In this document: one piece after another, positions 1 through 8,245 of the stretch
How the letters are laid out: every line of letters starts with the position of its first letter
Numbering within the stretch: the first letter of the stretch is position 1
From: Phycisphaerales bacterium
GTDB lineage: Bacteria > Planctomycetota > Phycisphaerae > Phycisphaerales > UBA1924
Direction: 5' to 3'
NCBI GenBank assembly: GCA_003511945.1
Contig: DOJA01000288.1
Location: 1-18,102, forward strand
DNA: 18,102 nt
Position numbers and translations under genes: made by a program
The notes under the pieces: generated by a model
Databases searched by the model: none
Seen by the model: the letters and a program-made list of their open reading frames with translations, nothing else
Told to the model about the DNA's origin: nothing

Positions 1-34
1 GGGTCGGCGGGGCGCGGGCGGGCTGATGATCGCC

Positions 35-781
35 TCAGAACTCGAGGACCTCGCCCACGCGCAGCGGGCGGATGTCGGTCGAGCGCGGGTCGAAGTCGTC
101 GATGATGTGGGTCACGCGCATCTTGCGTCGGACCGGGTCGGGCAGGGCGTTGAGGAGTTCGACCTGGGTGTGCGCGGGGCCGATGTTGGCCTCGTGGACG
201 ATGACGCTCGCGCCGCTGAGCCAGTCGATGTGCGCCTGCTCGAACACGGTGTCGCCCGACCAGCCCAGTGTCGAGCGTCCGTCGGAGATCATGAGCCCGA
301 TGGTCGGGATCGGGTGAATGGTGTACCGGCACTGCACGGTCAGCCCGGCGATCGTCGCGGGGCGCCCGGGGGTGATGATGGAGGACTGGAAATAATCATC
401 CAGCGTGGACGGGCGTCCGCCGGCGTGGAGCGGGGCGTCCATCGCGGGCGCGAGCCGCTCCCAGACCCGCGCGGCGGCGGCGGGGTGGGTGTGCAGGCGC
501 GGGAGGCGTTCGTTGCGGCGCTGAAGGCGAGACACGAGACGCGCGAAGCCGAAGGACTCCAGCCCGTTGCAGTGATCGCCGTGGAGATGGGTGATCAGGA
601 TGTCGTCGATGCGGTCGGTGTCGAGCTTCCAGCCCGTCGAGCGCGAGGCCTCGGAGAGCGCCCGGTGGATCAGGTCGGGGCAGTCGATCAGGAGGTAGCC
701 CGCTGGCCCCTCGACGACGGCGGAAGTGCCGAAGCCGCGTTCGGTGAACGCGTCGCCGACGCCGAGGATGAGCACGCGCAT
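35..781 (-). CDS. MBL-fold metallohydrolase
   Basis: A 248-residue protein of the metallo-beta-lactamase fold, probably a cytoplasmic metal-dependent hydrolase. The metal-binding motif HLHGDH is at residues 65-70. Further likely ligands are H156 (in YTIHPIP), D177 (in GWSGDT) and a C-terminal histidine at 225 (in VTHIID). The N-terminal strand pattern, with GFGTSA then LLIDC, resembles the RNase Z/PhnP-like branch, but the substrate cannot be read from sequence. The start is supported by GGAG six bases before the ATG. It lies 56 bp downstream of the HtrA-like gene on the same strand, so the two may be co-transcribed. The last 34 bases of the window on this side hold nothing recognisable. The fold is certain and the specific function unknown. 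Confidence 0.9.
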   Translation of the reverse strand: MRVLILGVGDAFTERGFGTSAVVEGPAGYLLIDCPDLIHRALSEASRSTGWKLDTDRIDDILITHLHGDHCNGLESFGFARLVSRLQRRNERLPRLHTHPAAAARVWERLAPAMDAPLHAGGRPSTLDDYFQSSIITPGRPATIAGLTVQCRYTIHPIPTIGLMISDGRSTLGWSGDTVFEQAHIDWLSGASVIVHEANIGPAHTQVELLNALPDPVRRKMRVTHIIDDFDPRSTDIRPLRVGEVLEF

Positions 782-837
782 GAACGACTCCGCCGGGCGG
801 GGGATCCGTGGGCGCCCCCATGGTAGCGGGGGGCGCC

Positions 838-2010
838 TCAGTCGGCCCCGACGCGGGGCCGGGCCTCGAGGACCACCGGGATCTTCTCTGTCTTGTCGTC
901 TCGGAGCACCGTCAGCACGGCGCGGTCGCCGGGGGTGAACCGCTTCAACGCGGCCCGGAGGTCAAAGAAGTTGTTCACGGGCTGGTCTTCGACCGCGAGG
1001 ATGATGTCGCCGGGGACGAGTTGCTGGTACCGCCCGCGCTGGCGGATGACCGAGCCGCGCAGGCCCGCGCGATCGGCCGGGCTGCCTTCGGCCACGGTGT
1101 GGACCAGTACGCCGCGGCGGATCCCAAGGCGGCGCTCCAGCGTCGGCTCGGCCCGCCCGATGCCCAGCGCCACCGTGGGCGCGGAGGAGGGGTCGAGGAG
1201 CTCCGACACGACCTCATTAACGATGTCCACCGGCACCGCAAAGCCGATCCCCGCGGACGCGCCGGAGGGGCTGTGGATGGCGGTGTTGACCCCGATCAGG
1301 CGCCCGGCGGAGTCGAGGAGGGGTCCGCCCGAGTTGCCGGGATTGATGGCCGCGTCGGTCTGGATGCAGTTGGAGATGTCCTTGCCCGAGATCGAGGTGA
1401 TCGTGCGCCCCAGCGCGCTGACGATCCCCGTGGTGAGCGTCTGGTCGAGGCCGAACGGGTTGCCGATGGCGGCGACGCGCTGACCCACCTGAAGGTCCGC
1501 GGAGACCCCGATCGGGATCGGGCGGAGCCGGTCCGCCGGTGCGTCGATCCGCAGCACCGCCAGATCGTGATCGGGGGAGGCGCCCACGAAGCGGGCCTCC
1601 CACACCGAGCCGTCGTCCAGGATCACCTGCGCGGCCCCGCCCGTGTCGAGCGCGGGCTCGACGACATGGAAGTTGGTGACGATGTGTCCCTGGTCATCCC
1701 AGATGAAGCCGGACCCGGTCCCGCGGACGGTGTCAAGATCGACGCGGAAGTGTGTCCGCCTGCGCTGGACGACGACCTCGGTGGAAATGTACGCCACCGA
1801 GCGGCTGGCCTCCTTGAAGAGGTTGATGTCCGCCTGCTCCGCCGGCTCCAGCGGGCCGCGGGGGGTCACCGCGCGGGGCTGCGCGAGGCCGGGACCAGCG
1901 AAGGCGAGCACCAGGACCCCGACGGCTGCGGACCGAATCGGGCTGACGCGCGAGCGGGGGGTCGATGCGACGAGGGTCGGCACTGGTGGGTTGTGTGGGC
2001 AGCGGGTCAC
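838..2010 (-). CDS. Deg1/HtrA-like trypsin-fold serine protease with PDZ domain
   Basis: A protease of the S1C (HtrA/Deg) family, likely exported and acting in envelope protein quality control. With the chosen GTG start it is 390 residues. Residues about 22-44 are a hydrophobic signal-peptide-like stretch ending GPGLAQ. The trypsin-like domain spans about 65-280, with catalytic H115 (in TNFHVV), D149 (in HDLAVL) and S227 (in GNSGGP). One PDZ domain follows at about 285-385, including the loop-like LVPGDIIL. The sequence strongly recalls the chloroplast/cyanobacterial Deg1 branch (GSGFIWDDQGHIVTNFHVV, RPIPIGVSADL). The start at 2010 is preferred because GGAG lies 8 bases upstream. An in-frame ATG at 2118 would add 36 residues that look unlike a signal peptide and has no clear ribosome site. 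Confidence 0.9.
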   Translation of the reverse strand: MTRCPHNPPVPTLVASTPRSRVSPIRSAAVGVLVLAFAGPGLAQPRAVTPRGPLEPAEQADINLFKEASRSVAYISTEVVVQRRRTHFRVDLDTVRGTGSGFIWDDQGHIVTNFHVVEPALDTGGAAQVILDDGSVWEARFVGASPDHDLAVLRIDAPADRLRPIPIGVSADLQVGQRVAAIGNPFGLDQTLTTGIVSALGRTITSISGKDISNCIQTDAAINPGNSGGPLLDSAGRLIGVNTAIHSPSGASAGIGFAVPVDIVNEVVSELLDPSSAPTVALGIGRAEPTLERRLGIRRGVLVHTVAEGSPADRAGLRGSVIRQRGRYQQLVPGDIILAVEDQPVNNFFDLRAALKRFTPGDRAVLTVLRDDKTEKIPVVLEARPRVGAD

Positions 2011-2247
2011 TGGGATCGCTCCGTAGATGACTCGATCCGGATTGCCGGCGCGTGCGCGAGCCGGGGCCGGTTGGCCGGGATCGTGAACTTTCCTTAGCGC
2101 AAACTGAGCGCACTTCATACTCGGTGTTGACGGTCACCTTACAGCATGGAGCCATCCTTCCTCCCGTTCGGTCACGGTGGCCGGTCGGGTCGGGGTTCCT
2201 CCGGGTTTCATCCGGGGGGTGGCGGTTCGAACACGGAGTTGGATTCT
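2011..2247. promoter_or_regulatory. Divergent intergenic region (HtrA-like / pseudopilin)
   Basis: This 237-bp gap must hold the promoters for both divergent genes. A TTGACG hexamer at 2127-2132 on the plus strand is a possible -35, but I see no good -10 at the usual distance, so no promoter is called. Nearer the pilin gene, 2198-2204 (CCTCCGG) can pair with 2212-2218 (CCGGGGG), with one G-T wobble and a 7-base loop, in what would be the 5' leader. The ribosome site of the pilin gene (GGAG, 2235-2238) follows it. Confidence 0.3.
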
Positions 2248-3261
2248 ATGACGCAGCGGACGCGGCGGACCGGATTTACCCTCATCGAACTGCTCGTCGT
2301 CGTCGCGATCATCGCGATCTTGATCGGCGTCCTCTTGCCCGCGCTGGGCCGTGCCCGCGTGGCCGCTCAGCAGATCCAGGCCGCCAGCAACGGTCGATCG
2401 GTTGCTCAGGGCATCGCGACCTACACCGGCTCCAATGAGTTCTATCCGCCGTCGTATGTCTACGGCTCGTCCACTTCGGGGCTCTCGTGGCGGTTCGATC
2501 AGCAGCAGGCCACCAACCCCAACCCGTCGAACGGCTATGTGCACTGGTCATACGCGCTGTTCGACGGCACCGAGACCGCGGCCGACTCCTTCAAGAACCC
2601 GAAGGTGCTCAATGGCGGGGCGCCCGCGACCAATCCTGGCAAGAACATCGACGACTGGGAGCCGTGGCAGAAGAACGACCTGGGAGGCGGACCCGGATCG
2701 GAAGATCCGAACGACCGTCAGGTCAAGCGCTGCGGCTTTGCGGGAAACGGCGCCATCTTCCCCCGCAACAAGTTCTCAGAGTCCGGCGGGATCCGCTTCA
2801 ATCAGCTGGTGAAGGCGACGCAGGTCGGCAACCCCGCGAACACGATTCTGGTCGCGGAGTGGTCCGACGCGAACGGGTGGAAGTCGCTCGAGGGAACCGG
2901 AAACCTGGTCAAGAGCCATCGCCCCGTGATGCCATTCCTGGGCCGCTCCGCGGGGCGGGATGTGTACGGAGAGATCGATCGTCCGGGAGTCGCAAATTTC
3001 AAGTACCCGGCGAAGTCGGCGATCCGCTCGGACGCCGCCATCTCGTCGGCGGTCGGCCTCATCGAGGACAACCTCTCGGAGTTGAACGCGATCGGTCGTC
3101 ACTGGCCGGGGGGAAAGTCGAACTTCGCCTTCGCTGACGGGCATGTGGACACCAAGACCGTGCTCGAGACGGTCGAGGAGCGCCTCTGGGGCGACAAGGT
3201 CTGGAGTCTCACGGGTCAGAGCACGAAGGTGCTGGTCGAGCCGAAGACGAACAATAACTGA
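2248..3261 (+). CDS. Pseudopilin-like protein (prepilin N-terminus, H-xn-DG-like C-terminal motif)
   Basis: A 337-residue protein of the type II secretion pseudopilin-like family that is greatly expanded in planctomycetes. The prepilin peptidase site is G9|F10 with glutamate at mature position 5 (GFTLIELLVV). It is followed by one hydrophobic helix to about residue 33. The rest is a predicted extracytoplasmic globular domain, with HWPGGKSNFAFADGH near residue 300, close to the planctomycete H-X9-DG motif although the spacing here is eleven residues. The ATG at 2248 has GGAG nine bases upstream and puts the cleavage site at the normal distance. The in-frame ATG at 2146 would add a non-pilin extension and is rejected. 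No other secretion or pilus gene is adjacent, so its specific role is unknown. Confidence 0.9.
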   Translation: MTQRTRRTGFTLIELLVVVAIIAILIGVLLPALGRARVAAQQIQAASNGRSVAQGIATYTGSNEFYPPSYVYGSSTSGLSWRFDQQQATNPNPSNGYVHWSYALFDGTETAADSFKNPKVLNGGAPATNPGKNIDDWEPWQKNDLGGGPGSEDPNDRQVKRCGFAGNGAIFPRNKFSESGGIRFNQLVKATQVGNPANTILVAEWSDANGWKSLEGTGNLVKSHRPVMPFLGRSAGRDVYGEIDRPGVANFKYPAKSAIRSDAAISSAVGLIEDNLSELNAIGRHWPGGKSNFAFADGHVDTKTVLETVEERLWGDKVWSLTGQSTKVLVEPKTNNN

Positions 3262-3264
3262 TTC

Positions 3265-3297
3265 ATCACTCCCCGGGCCGGTTCGGTCCGGGGTGAT
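3265..3297 (+). terminator. Hairpin after the pseudopilin gene, likely terminator
   Basis: Bases 3271-3280 (CCCCGGGCCG) pair with 3284-3293 (CGGTCCGGGG) over ten base pairs, including one G-T wobble, closing a three-base loop. The stem can be extended by ATCA/TGAT across a two-base bulge. It starts a few bases after the stop codon. The following sequence is only weakly T-rich, so the terminator call rests mainly on the stem and position. Confidence 0.6.
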
Positions 3298-3397
3298 GTG
3301 TTGTCGGGGAAGGGTGAAAGACAGGTCGTGAGTGCCCTGCTTCGGAGTGCGCGATCACCGCGCCCCGAGGGCGGCACAGAACCGGGTCGGTGAGTCC

Positions 3398-3415
3398 GCG
3401 GGGTGCGTGCCCCGC
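3398..3415 (+). other. Small hairpin in the leader of the PstS-like/dockerin gene
   Basis: GCGGGG (3398-3403) and CCCCGC (3410-3415) can pair around a six-base loop, about 43 bases before the start codon. It may be an mRNA leader structure. Function is unknown, and such short GC-rich stems arise easily by chance in this composition. The rest of the 196-bp gap between the two genes shows nothing else I can name. Confidence 0.25.
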
Positions 3416-3457
3416 TTCAGAGTTCGGTCGAGAACCTCGAATCGAGAGAGATCAACC

Positions 3458-6397
3458 ATGCAGAACCGCAAGAATGCTCTCCTGGTCCTCGCGGCGTGCG
3501 GCGCCGCGATCGGGATCCAGGGCGCGGCGAACGCTCAGCCGTTCGTCGTCAATATCTCCGGCGCGACGCTCCTCCAGAACACCATCCGCGTCGACCCCGC
3601 CACCACCAACGACTTCATCGACGCCAACAACAACGGCTCCTTCGGCCCCAGCACCGGACCGGCTGCCCCGGAGCAGCTCTCGCCCGGCCCGTACGATGTC
3701 GGCCTGGCCGGCTTCCCCGCCGACACCTGGTGGGCGGTCCAGTACCGCTCCGTCGGTTCCGTGAACGGCGTGCAGGAGCTCTTCGACTGGGGCGCGCCCA
3801 ACTGGGCGGTCGGCCCCGAGAGCGATGAGGAGCTCCCCACCGAGGATGCCACCGACGGCGCGTTCCAGAACCGGACCGTGTATGTCCAGCCCTCGAACCC
3901 AGGCCCCCAGGGGCCGATCGGCTCGATCTTCCTCCTGGCCAACCCCGGCGCGGCCCCGACCCGGTCGTTCCAGACCACTGTCGGCGGCGACCTCGCTTAC
4001 GAGGCCACTCGCACCAACGCCGCGAACACCGGAATCCAGATCGACATCGCCGTCACCGATGTCCCGATCCGCTGGGCGGTCCGCGTTCCAGTGGCGCCCC
4101 GCGGCCAGAGTGTGGACGCCGACTTTGACCGCAACCCCGGCCTCATCGGCTACGGCAGCAACCCCCGCACCACAGTCAACAAGGACGGCACTCCGAACGG
4201 CTTCGACCATCTGCTGGCCAACTTGGGTGTTCGTAACCTCAACCTGCCCCCGAACGACGACTCCAACACCATCTTTGATTACTATGTCGCCTGGGCGCCC
4301 ATCGCGCCGATCACCAACTTCGGCACGGGCATGCAGAACATCGCCATGTCCAACCTCCGTCACCTCTTCGTGACGGGGCGTCTGAACACCGGTGAGAACC
4401 TGATGGCCGTCACCCGGGACTCCGGCTCGGGCACCCGCAACGGGTTCAATAACACCACCGACACCGATCCTTCCTGGGGCGTCGGCGAGAATGTCGGCGG
4501 GTTCGCCAACAGCACCCCGGACACCCTGGCCGGCCCTTCGTTCATCCCCGGCCAGAAGGGCGGAGGATCGGCTCTGGAAGCCACGACTCGCAACACCCGC
4601 CTCGGCATCGGCTACGCCGGCCCCGAGCGCGGCAACGGCTCGTGGCTCACCGGTGGCCAGCTCGAGTTCCTCGCCGTCAAGAACGACCTCCATCCCGACT
4701 CGACCGGCGCGGCCCAGTTCGTCCGCCCCGAACTCTCCAACATCATCTTCAACGCCAGCCCCGACACCTCCTTCCGCATCGGCGGCCCCGGCTCCTTCGG
4801 ATCGATCGGCGACGCCAACGCCGAGCCCATCTCTGAGGGTGGTCTGAACAACGGCAACACCCCGATGGCCAACCCCTACGCCGCTCAGTACCTCAACAAC
4901 ATTCTTCGCTCGATCGAGGCCTTCACTGCGGTCCCCGGCGGCTCATCGAACTTCTTCATGCCCGCTGAACAGATCGCCACCCGCATCATCCTTCCCACCG
5001 GGCTGAACAGCTCGGCCAGTCTGACCGACCCCATGTCCTGGAGCAGCACGCCCCCCAACATGGGCGTTCAGACCGCGATCCAGGGCATCAGCGTGCTGGG
5101 CGACACCTTCCACGCCACCATCGTCGGCGCCAACCCCCGCAACGCCAACAACCCCTACGAGGGCTTCGGCTACAGCGTCAAGGGGCGCCCCAATCTCAAC
5201 GGCACCACGGTCATCGAGACCGACAGCCGCGCGGGCAAGGCCTCGACCCGCCAGCAGAATGTCACCTACTCCGACGGTGTCAGCGGCACAACCCAGACTT
5301 ACATCTATCAGGACGGCACCACGGTCGCCTACAACGCCAACCTGGCTCTCCGCAACCTCGTCGCCGGTGACTTCAGCGGCAACGGCGTCCGCGACATCAA
5401 CGACGCTGCCGAGATGCTCAAGGCCTGGCGCCAGCGCAATGGCGGGCCGGCCTGGGTCGCTCCTGCCGGCAATGGCGCTCTGGCCACCCTGGGCAACACG
5501 GTCGGCCAGGGCCTCGCCGACGCCGACGGCTACGGCAGCGGCCGCGCCTGCATCGAGCTCCTCGGTGACTTCAACAACGACGGCAACTTCGGGCGCATCT
5601 GGAACGGCGTCTCCTTCGTCGCCGACACCTCCGATGTCCGCTACTGGGCCGACGGCCTGGCCATGCTGAACGGCGCGCTCAATCGCTGCGAGGGCTTCAA
5701 GAGGATCGACACCGAGTGGAACACCCTGCTCGGCGTGACCGACGCCAACGGCTTCTTCGACACCTCCCTCGCCCACGGCACCTACAGCCCCGGCGACGCG
5801 GTGGCCGATGTCGCCGGCGCCATCGGCGCCACCCCCGGCTTCGCCCCCGTCGGTCACGACGGCTCGGTCGACGCCGACGACATCGACTATGTCTACGCCC
5901 AGTTCAAGCAGAACGCCCGCGTCTCGGACGGCGCCCTCAACTGGGCCGTCACCACCGAGGCCATCGGCGGCGACCTCTCCTGCGACATCAACGGCGACCT
6001 CATCATCGATCAGGCCGACATCACCAAGATCCTCACCATCCTCGAGACGACCCTCGGCGATGTCAACCTCGACGGCACCGTCGACAGCGTGGACGCGGGC
6101 ATCGCCCAGGCCAATCTCGGCAATCCCGGCGGATGGGCCGACGGCGATGTCAACGGGGACGGCACCGTCACCCAGGCCGACATCGACCTCATCAACCCCC
6201 CCTTCGTCTGCTGCGTCGGCAACGCCGACGGCAACAATGTCGTGGACTTCGACGACATCACCACCATCCTGTCCAACTGGCTCGAGGGCAACGGCCCCAG
6301 CTCGCCCAACCAGGACGGTGACGCCAACTGCGACGGCGATGTCGACTTCGACGACATCACCGATGTCCTGTCCAACTGGCTTGACACCTGCCCCTGA
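3458..6397 (+). CDS. Secreted PstS-like substrate-binding protein with C-terminal dockerin-like repeats
   Basis: A 979-residue exported protein. Residues 1-26 are a clear signal peptide ending AANA. The N-terminal half resembles phosphate-binding proteins of the PstS type: an early SGATLLQNT (34-42), then PITNFGTGMQ, NLRHLFVTGR and the signature TRDSGSGTRNGF (319-330). The C-terminal third holds dockerin-like calcium loops, clearest at about 637-649, 800-810, 842-854, 868-880, 897-909, 922-934 and 954-966. The last two are near copies (DFDDITxxLSNWL). The protein ends DTCP, recalling dockerin-type C-termini common in Phycisphaerae. ATG 3458 is chosen because it begins the signal peptide and has GAGAGAG upstream; the frame is open further upstream. 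The ligand and any cohesin partner are unknown. Confidence is high for export and repeats, moderate for the PstS link. Confidence 0.88.
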   Translation: MQNRKNALLVLAACGAAIGIQGAANAQPFVVNISGATLLQNTIRVDPATTNDFIDANNNGSFGPSTGPAAPEQLSPGPYDVGLAGFPADTWWAVQYRSVGSVNGVQELFDWGAPNWAVGPESDEELPTEDATDGAFQNRTVYVQPSNPGPQGPIGSIFLLANPGAAPTRSFQTTVGGDLAYEATRTNAANTGIQIDIAVTDVPIRWAVRVPVAPRGQSVDADFDRNPGLIGYGSNPRTTVNKDGTPNGFDHLLANLGVRNLNLPPNDDSNTIFDYYVAWAPIAPITNFGTGMQNIAMSNLRHLFVTGRLNTGENLMAVTRDSGSGTRNGFNNTTDTDPSWGVGENVGGFANSTPDTLAGPSFIPGQKGGGSALEATTRNTRLGIGYAGPERGNGSWLTGGQLEFLAVKNDLHPDSTGAAQFVRPELSNIIFNASPDTSFRIGGPGSFGSIGDANAEPISEGGLNNGNTPMANPYAAQYLNNILRSIEAFTAVPGGSSNFFMPAEQIATRIILPTGLNSSASLTDPMSWSSTPPNMGVQTAIQGISVLGDTFHATIVGANPRNANNPYEGFGYSVKGRPNLNGTTVIETDSRAGKASTRQQNVTYSDGVSGTTQTYIYQDGTTVAYNANLALRNLVAGDFSGNGVRDINDAAEMLKAWRQRNGGPAWVAPAGNGALATLGNTVGQGLADADGYGSGRACIELLGDFNNDGNFGRIWNGVSFVADTSDVRYWADGLAMLNGALNRCEGFKRIDTEWNTLLGVTDANGFFDTSLAHGTYSPGDAVADVAGAIGATPGFAPVGHDGSVDADDIDYVYAQFKQNARVSDGALNWAVTTEAIGGDLSCDINGDLIIDQADITKILTILETTLGDVNLDGTVDSVDAGIAQANLGNPGGWADGDVNGDGTVTQADIDLINPPFVCCVGNADGNNVVDFDDITTILSNWLEGNGPSSPNQDGDANCDGDVDFDDITDVLSNWLDTCP
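6245..6382 (+). repeat. Direct repeat coding the last two dockerin-like units
   Basis: Bases 6245-6283 and 6344-6382 are 39-base copies spaced exactly 99 bases (33 codons) apart and identical at 34 of 39 positions by my count. Both code for DFDDITxxLSNWL. The main difference is ACC ATC against GAT GTC in the middle. This indicates a fairly recent internal duplication of the dockerin-like unit. Confidence 0.75.
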
Positions 6398-6447
6398 GCC
6401 GTCTGAGCTGACAACCTGAAGAGAGAGATCGGCGACGATCTGCTGTG

Positions 6448-6484
6448 GAACGCCGCGGGCCGAAACGGTCCGCGGCGTTCTTTT
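6448..6484 (+). terminator. Rho-independent terminator
   Basis: A 15-bp stem pairs 6448-6462 (GAACGCCGCGGGCCG) with 6466-6480 (CGGTCCGCGGCGTTC). It contains one G-T wobble, an AAA loop, and is followed by TTTT at 6481-6484. It lies 50 bp after the dockerin-protein stop. The T-run orientation shows that it serves the plus strand. It also separates this gene from the convergent phosphatase gene. Confidence 0.92.
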
Positions 6485-6523
6485 CTGCGCCCCGGACGCA
6501 GGGCAATCGTCGGCGCGACTGGC

Positions 6524-8194
6524 CTACTCCGTGAGCAGTTCGATCGAGGCGACGGTCACATCGTCCGCGAAGCCGCCCGACGGGGCGAAGCGCGTCAGGG
6601 CCTCCAGGAGGCGCTCCGCGTCCGGCTTCGCGGGCGTCGCGGGGCCGGCGACCGCTTCCGCGGCCCGGATGGCCTGGAACATCTCGCCCTCGGCGTTGCG
6701 CTGCTCGGCCACGCCGTCGCTGTAGAGCACGATCCGGTCGCCGGGGTTGATGGTGATCGTCTCGGACACGAACTGCTGGTCCGGCACCACTCCCAGGGGC
6801 ATGGCGCCCTCGCAGACGATCGGTTCCGCGCGCGCACCGGCGCGGGCGAGCAGGGCGTAGCCGTGCCCGGCGTCGATGTAGCTCACCTTCCCATCGCGGG
6901 GCTCCAGCAGCCCCATCCACATCGTGGCGAACTCGCTGGGGTGGGCCCGCTGCGCGACATACCGGTTCAGGTTGTCGGCCAGGCGCTCGATGTCGATCCG
7001 ACCGGCGGAGAACTCGCCGTGGATGAACGACAGGATCGACGCCATCAGCAGCCCCGGCCCGGCGCCCTTCCCCGCGACATCCCCGATCACGAACGCGACT
7101 CGTTCATCCGCCAGCGGCGCCACCGTGACAAAGTCCCCCGCGACGAAGCGCCCGGGCACGGCCCGGATCGCGTAGCGCACGCGCCCGTGAGCGCCCTCGG
7201 GAGCGGGCAGCAGGCGGGTCTGCACATCCCGGGCGGCGTTCAGTTCCCGCACCAGGTCACCCTGGCGTCGCTCCAGCTCGGTCCGCCTGAGCCCTCCGAA
7301 CGCCAGGGCGCAGAGCCGCGCCACCGCGGAGGCGAAGGTCGTCGAGTCCTCGTGCGCCGCCGACTCGCGCCCCCGCGCGTCGAGGTAGAGCACCGCGTCC
7401 ACGGTTCCCCCGATGGTCACGGGCACCCCGATCGCCGCCCGCAGGCCCAGGTTGACCGCCGAGACCGCCCCAGCGAGGTCCGGCAGCCGGTCCAGCGAAG
7501 CCACCTGCCCGCTGCACGCGGCCCGCAGGAGCGATCGGCTGATCGTCGGGGTCTCCCCGGCCTCACAGCCGGCGCTGCCCAGGATCTCGAACTCCCCCTC
7601 GTTTGTTCCCGGGCGGAGGAGGATCGCCCGCGGCAGCCCCGTTCCCCGGGTCAGCACCTCGCACACGGTGTTCGCCAGGTCGCCCTCGTCGGTCACATTC
7701 GAAAAGGTCTCAGCGGCGTCCAGCAGCAGCGCCAGGCGCATGCTGTCGAGCGACACCTGCGGCGCGACCGGGAACGAGCGCACGGTGGCGTTGGTTTCCG
7801 CCCGGTCGTCGGAGGTGGAGAGCCGCCGATCGCGCCCGGTGCGCCCCGCGACCACGAAGACGCACGGGCCGAACGCGATCGAATCGCCCGGGGTGATCTC
7901 CGTGGTGACCTCGGGGGTCAGGCGGACGCCGTTGACGAAGGTCCCGTGGCGGCTGCCGCGGTCGACGACGACCCAGCGCCCGCCCCGGAAGTCGATGAGC
8001 GCATGCTCGCGGGAGACGCTCGGATCGGCCACCCGGACGGGACAGGAGGAGGCGCGTCCGACGACCGCGGGCGTCTGTTCCGCGGGCAGGGTGAGGTCCG
8101 GTTGCCCCGGCTGCGAGCGCGCCCGCAGCCCCAGCACCACGGGTGGCGCGTCCAGGATCCTCGATGCCGGATGGGTGAGCGGGCGGGGCTCCAC
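6524..8194 (-). CDS. FHA-GAF-SpoIIE (PP2C-type) serine/threonine phosphatase
   Basis: A cytoplasmic signalling protein of about 556 residues with three domains. An FHA phosphopeptide-binding domain spans about 40-115, with GRA at 46-48, SREH at 61-64 and NG at 88-89. A GAF-like sensor domain spans about 155-300. A SpoIIE/RsbU-type PP2C phosphatase domain follows a short linker helix at about 320-556. Its metal-site motifs are GDF (353-355), GDVAGKG (371-377), YSDGV (491-495) and ADDVT (543-547). It probably dephosphorylates a partner-switching anti-sigma antagonist, but no such partner is nearby. The frame stays open far upstream, antisense to truD. The GTG at 8194 is the first plausible start between the FHA domain and truD, but lacks a well-placed ribosome site, so the N-terminus is uncertain. 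Confidence 0.88.
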   Translation of the reverse strand: MEPRPLTHPASRILDAPPVVLGLRARSQPGQPDLTLPAEQTPAVVGRASSCPVRVADPSVSREHALIDFRGGRWVVVDRGSRHGTFVNGVRLTPEVTTEITPGDSIAFGPCVFVVAGRTGRDRRLSTSDDRAETNATVRSFPVAPQVSLDSMRLALLLDAAETFSNVTDEGDLANTVCEVLTRGTGLPRAILLRPGTNEGEFEILGSAGCEAGETPTISRSLLRAACSGQVASLDRLPDLAGAVSAVNLGLRAAIGVPVTIGGTVDAVLYLDARGRESAAHEDSTTFASAVARLCALAFGGLRRTELERRQGDLVRELNAARDVQTRLLPAPEGAHGRVRYAIRAVPGRFVAGDFVTVAPLADERVAFVIGDVAGKGAGPGLLMASILSFIHGEFSAGRIDIERLADNLNRYVAQRAHPSEFATMWMGLLEPRDGKVSYIDAGHGYALLARAGARAEPIVCEGAMPLGVVPDQQFVSETITINPGDRIVLYSDGVAEQRNAEGEMFQAIRAAEAVAGPATPAKPDAERLLEALTRFAPSGGFADDVTVASIELLTE

Positions 8195-8245
8195 GGGGCG
8201 GTATCGTACGGGCTCCGGCCCGCCAGGGGCCGCCCGGCACCCGCG

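Noticed and set aside
35..781. Calling the MBL-fold protein RNase Z
   Set aside because: The HxHxDH motif is shared by many MBL hydrolases; the protein is short and I see no RNase Z-specific exosite arm.
808..2097. Long plus-strand open frame opposite the HtrA-like gene (and similarly 26-826 opposite the MBL gene)
   Set aside because: Arg/Gly/Ala/Asp-rich translations without recognisable motifs, lying fully antisense to clear genes; expected in GC-rich DNA.
2146..2247. Upstream ATG extension of the pseudopilin
   Set aside because: Would place the prepilin cleavage site about 43 residues in, and the 2248 ATG has a well-spaced GGAG.
3452..4693. Minus-strand open frame of about 413 codons opposite the PstS-like/dockerin gene
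   Set aside because: Valine/glycine-rich shadow translation with no domain; the plus-strand gene has a signal peptide, motifs and a ribosome site.
3443..6430. Similar GAGAGAGATC stretches before the dockerin gene start and after its stop, considered as flanking repeats of a mobile unit
   Set aside because: Only about ten bases are shared, and the first is simply a ribosome-binding region; no target duplication or recombinase.
6863..8245. In-frame upstream extension of truD
   Set aside because: Antisense to the phosphatase gene, no homology; TruD begins at the conserved TPGDFLVEE stretch after ATG 8246.
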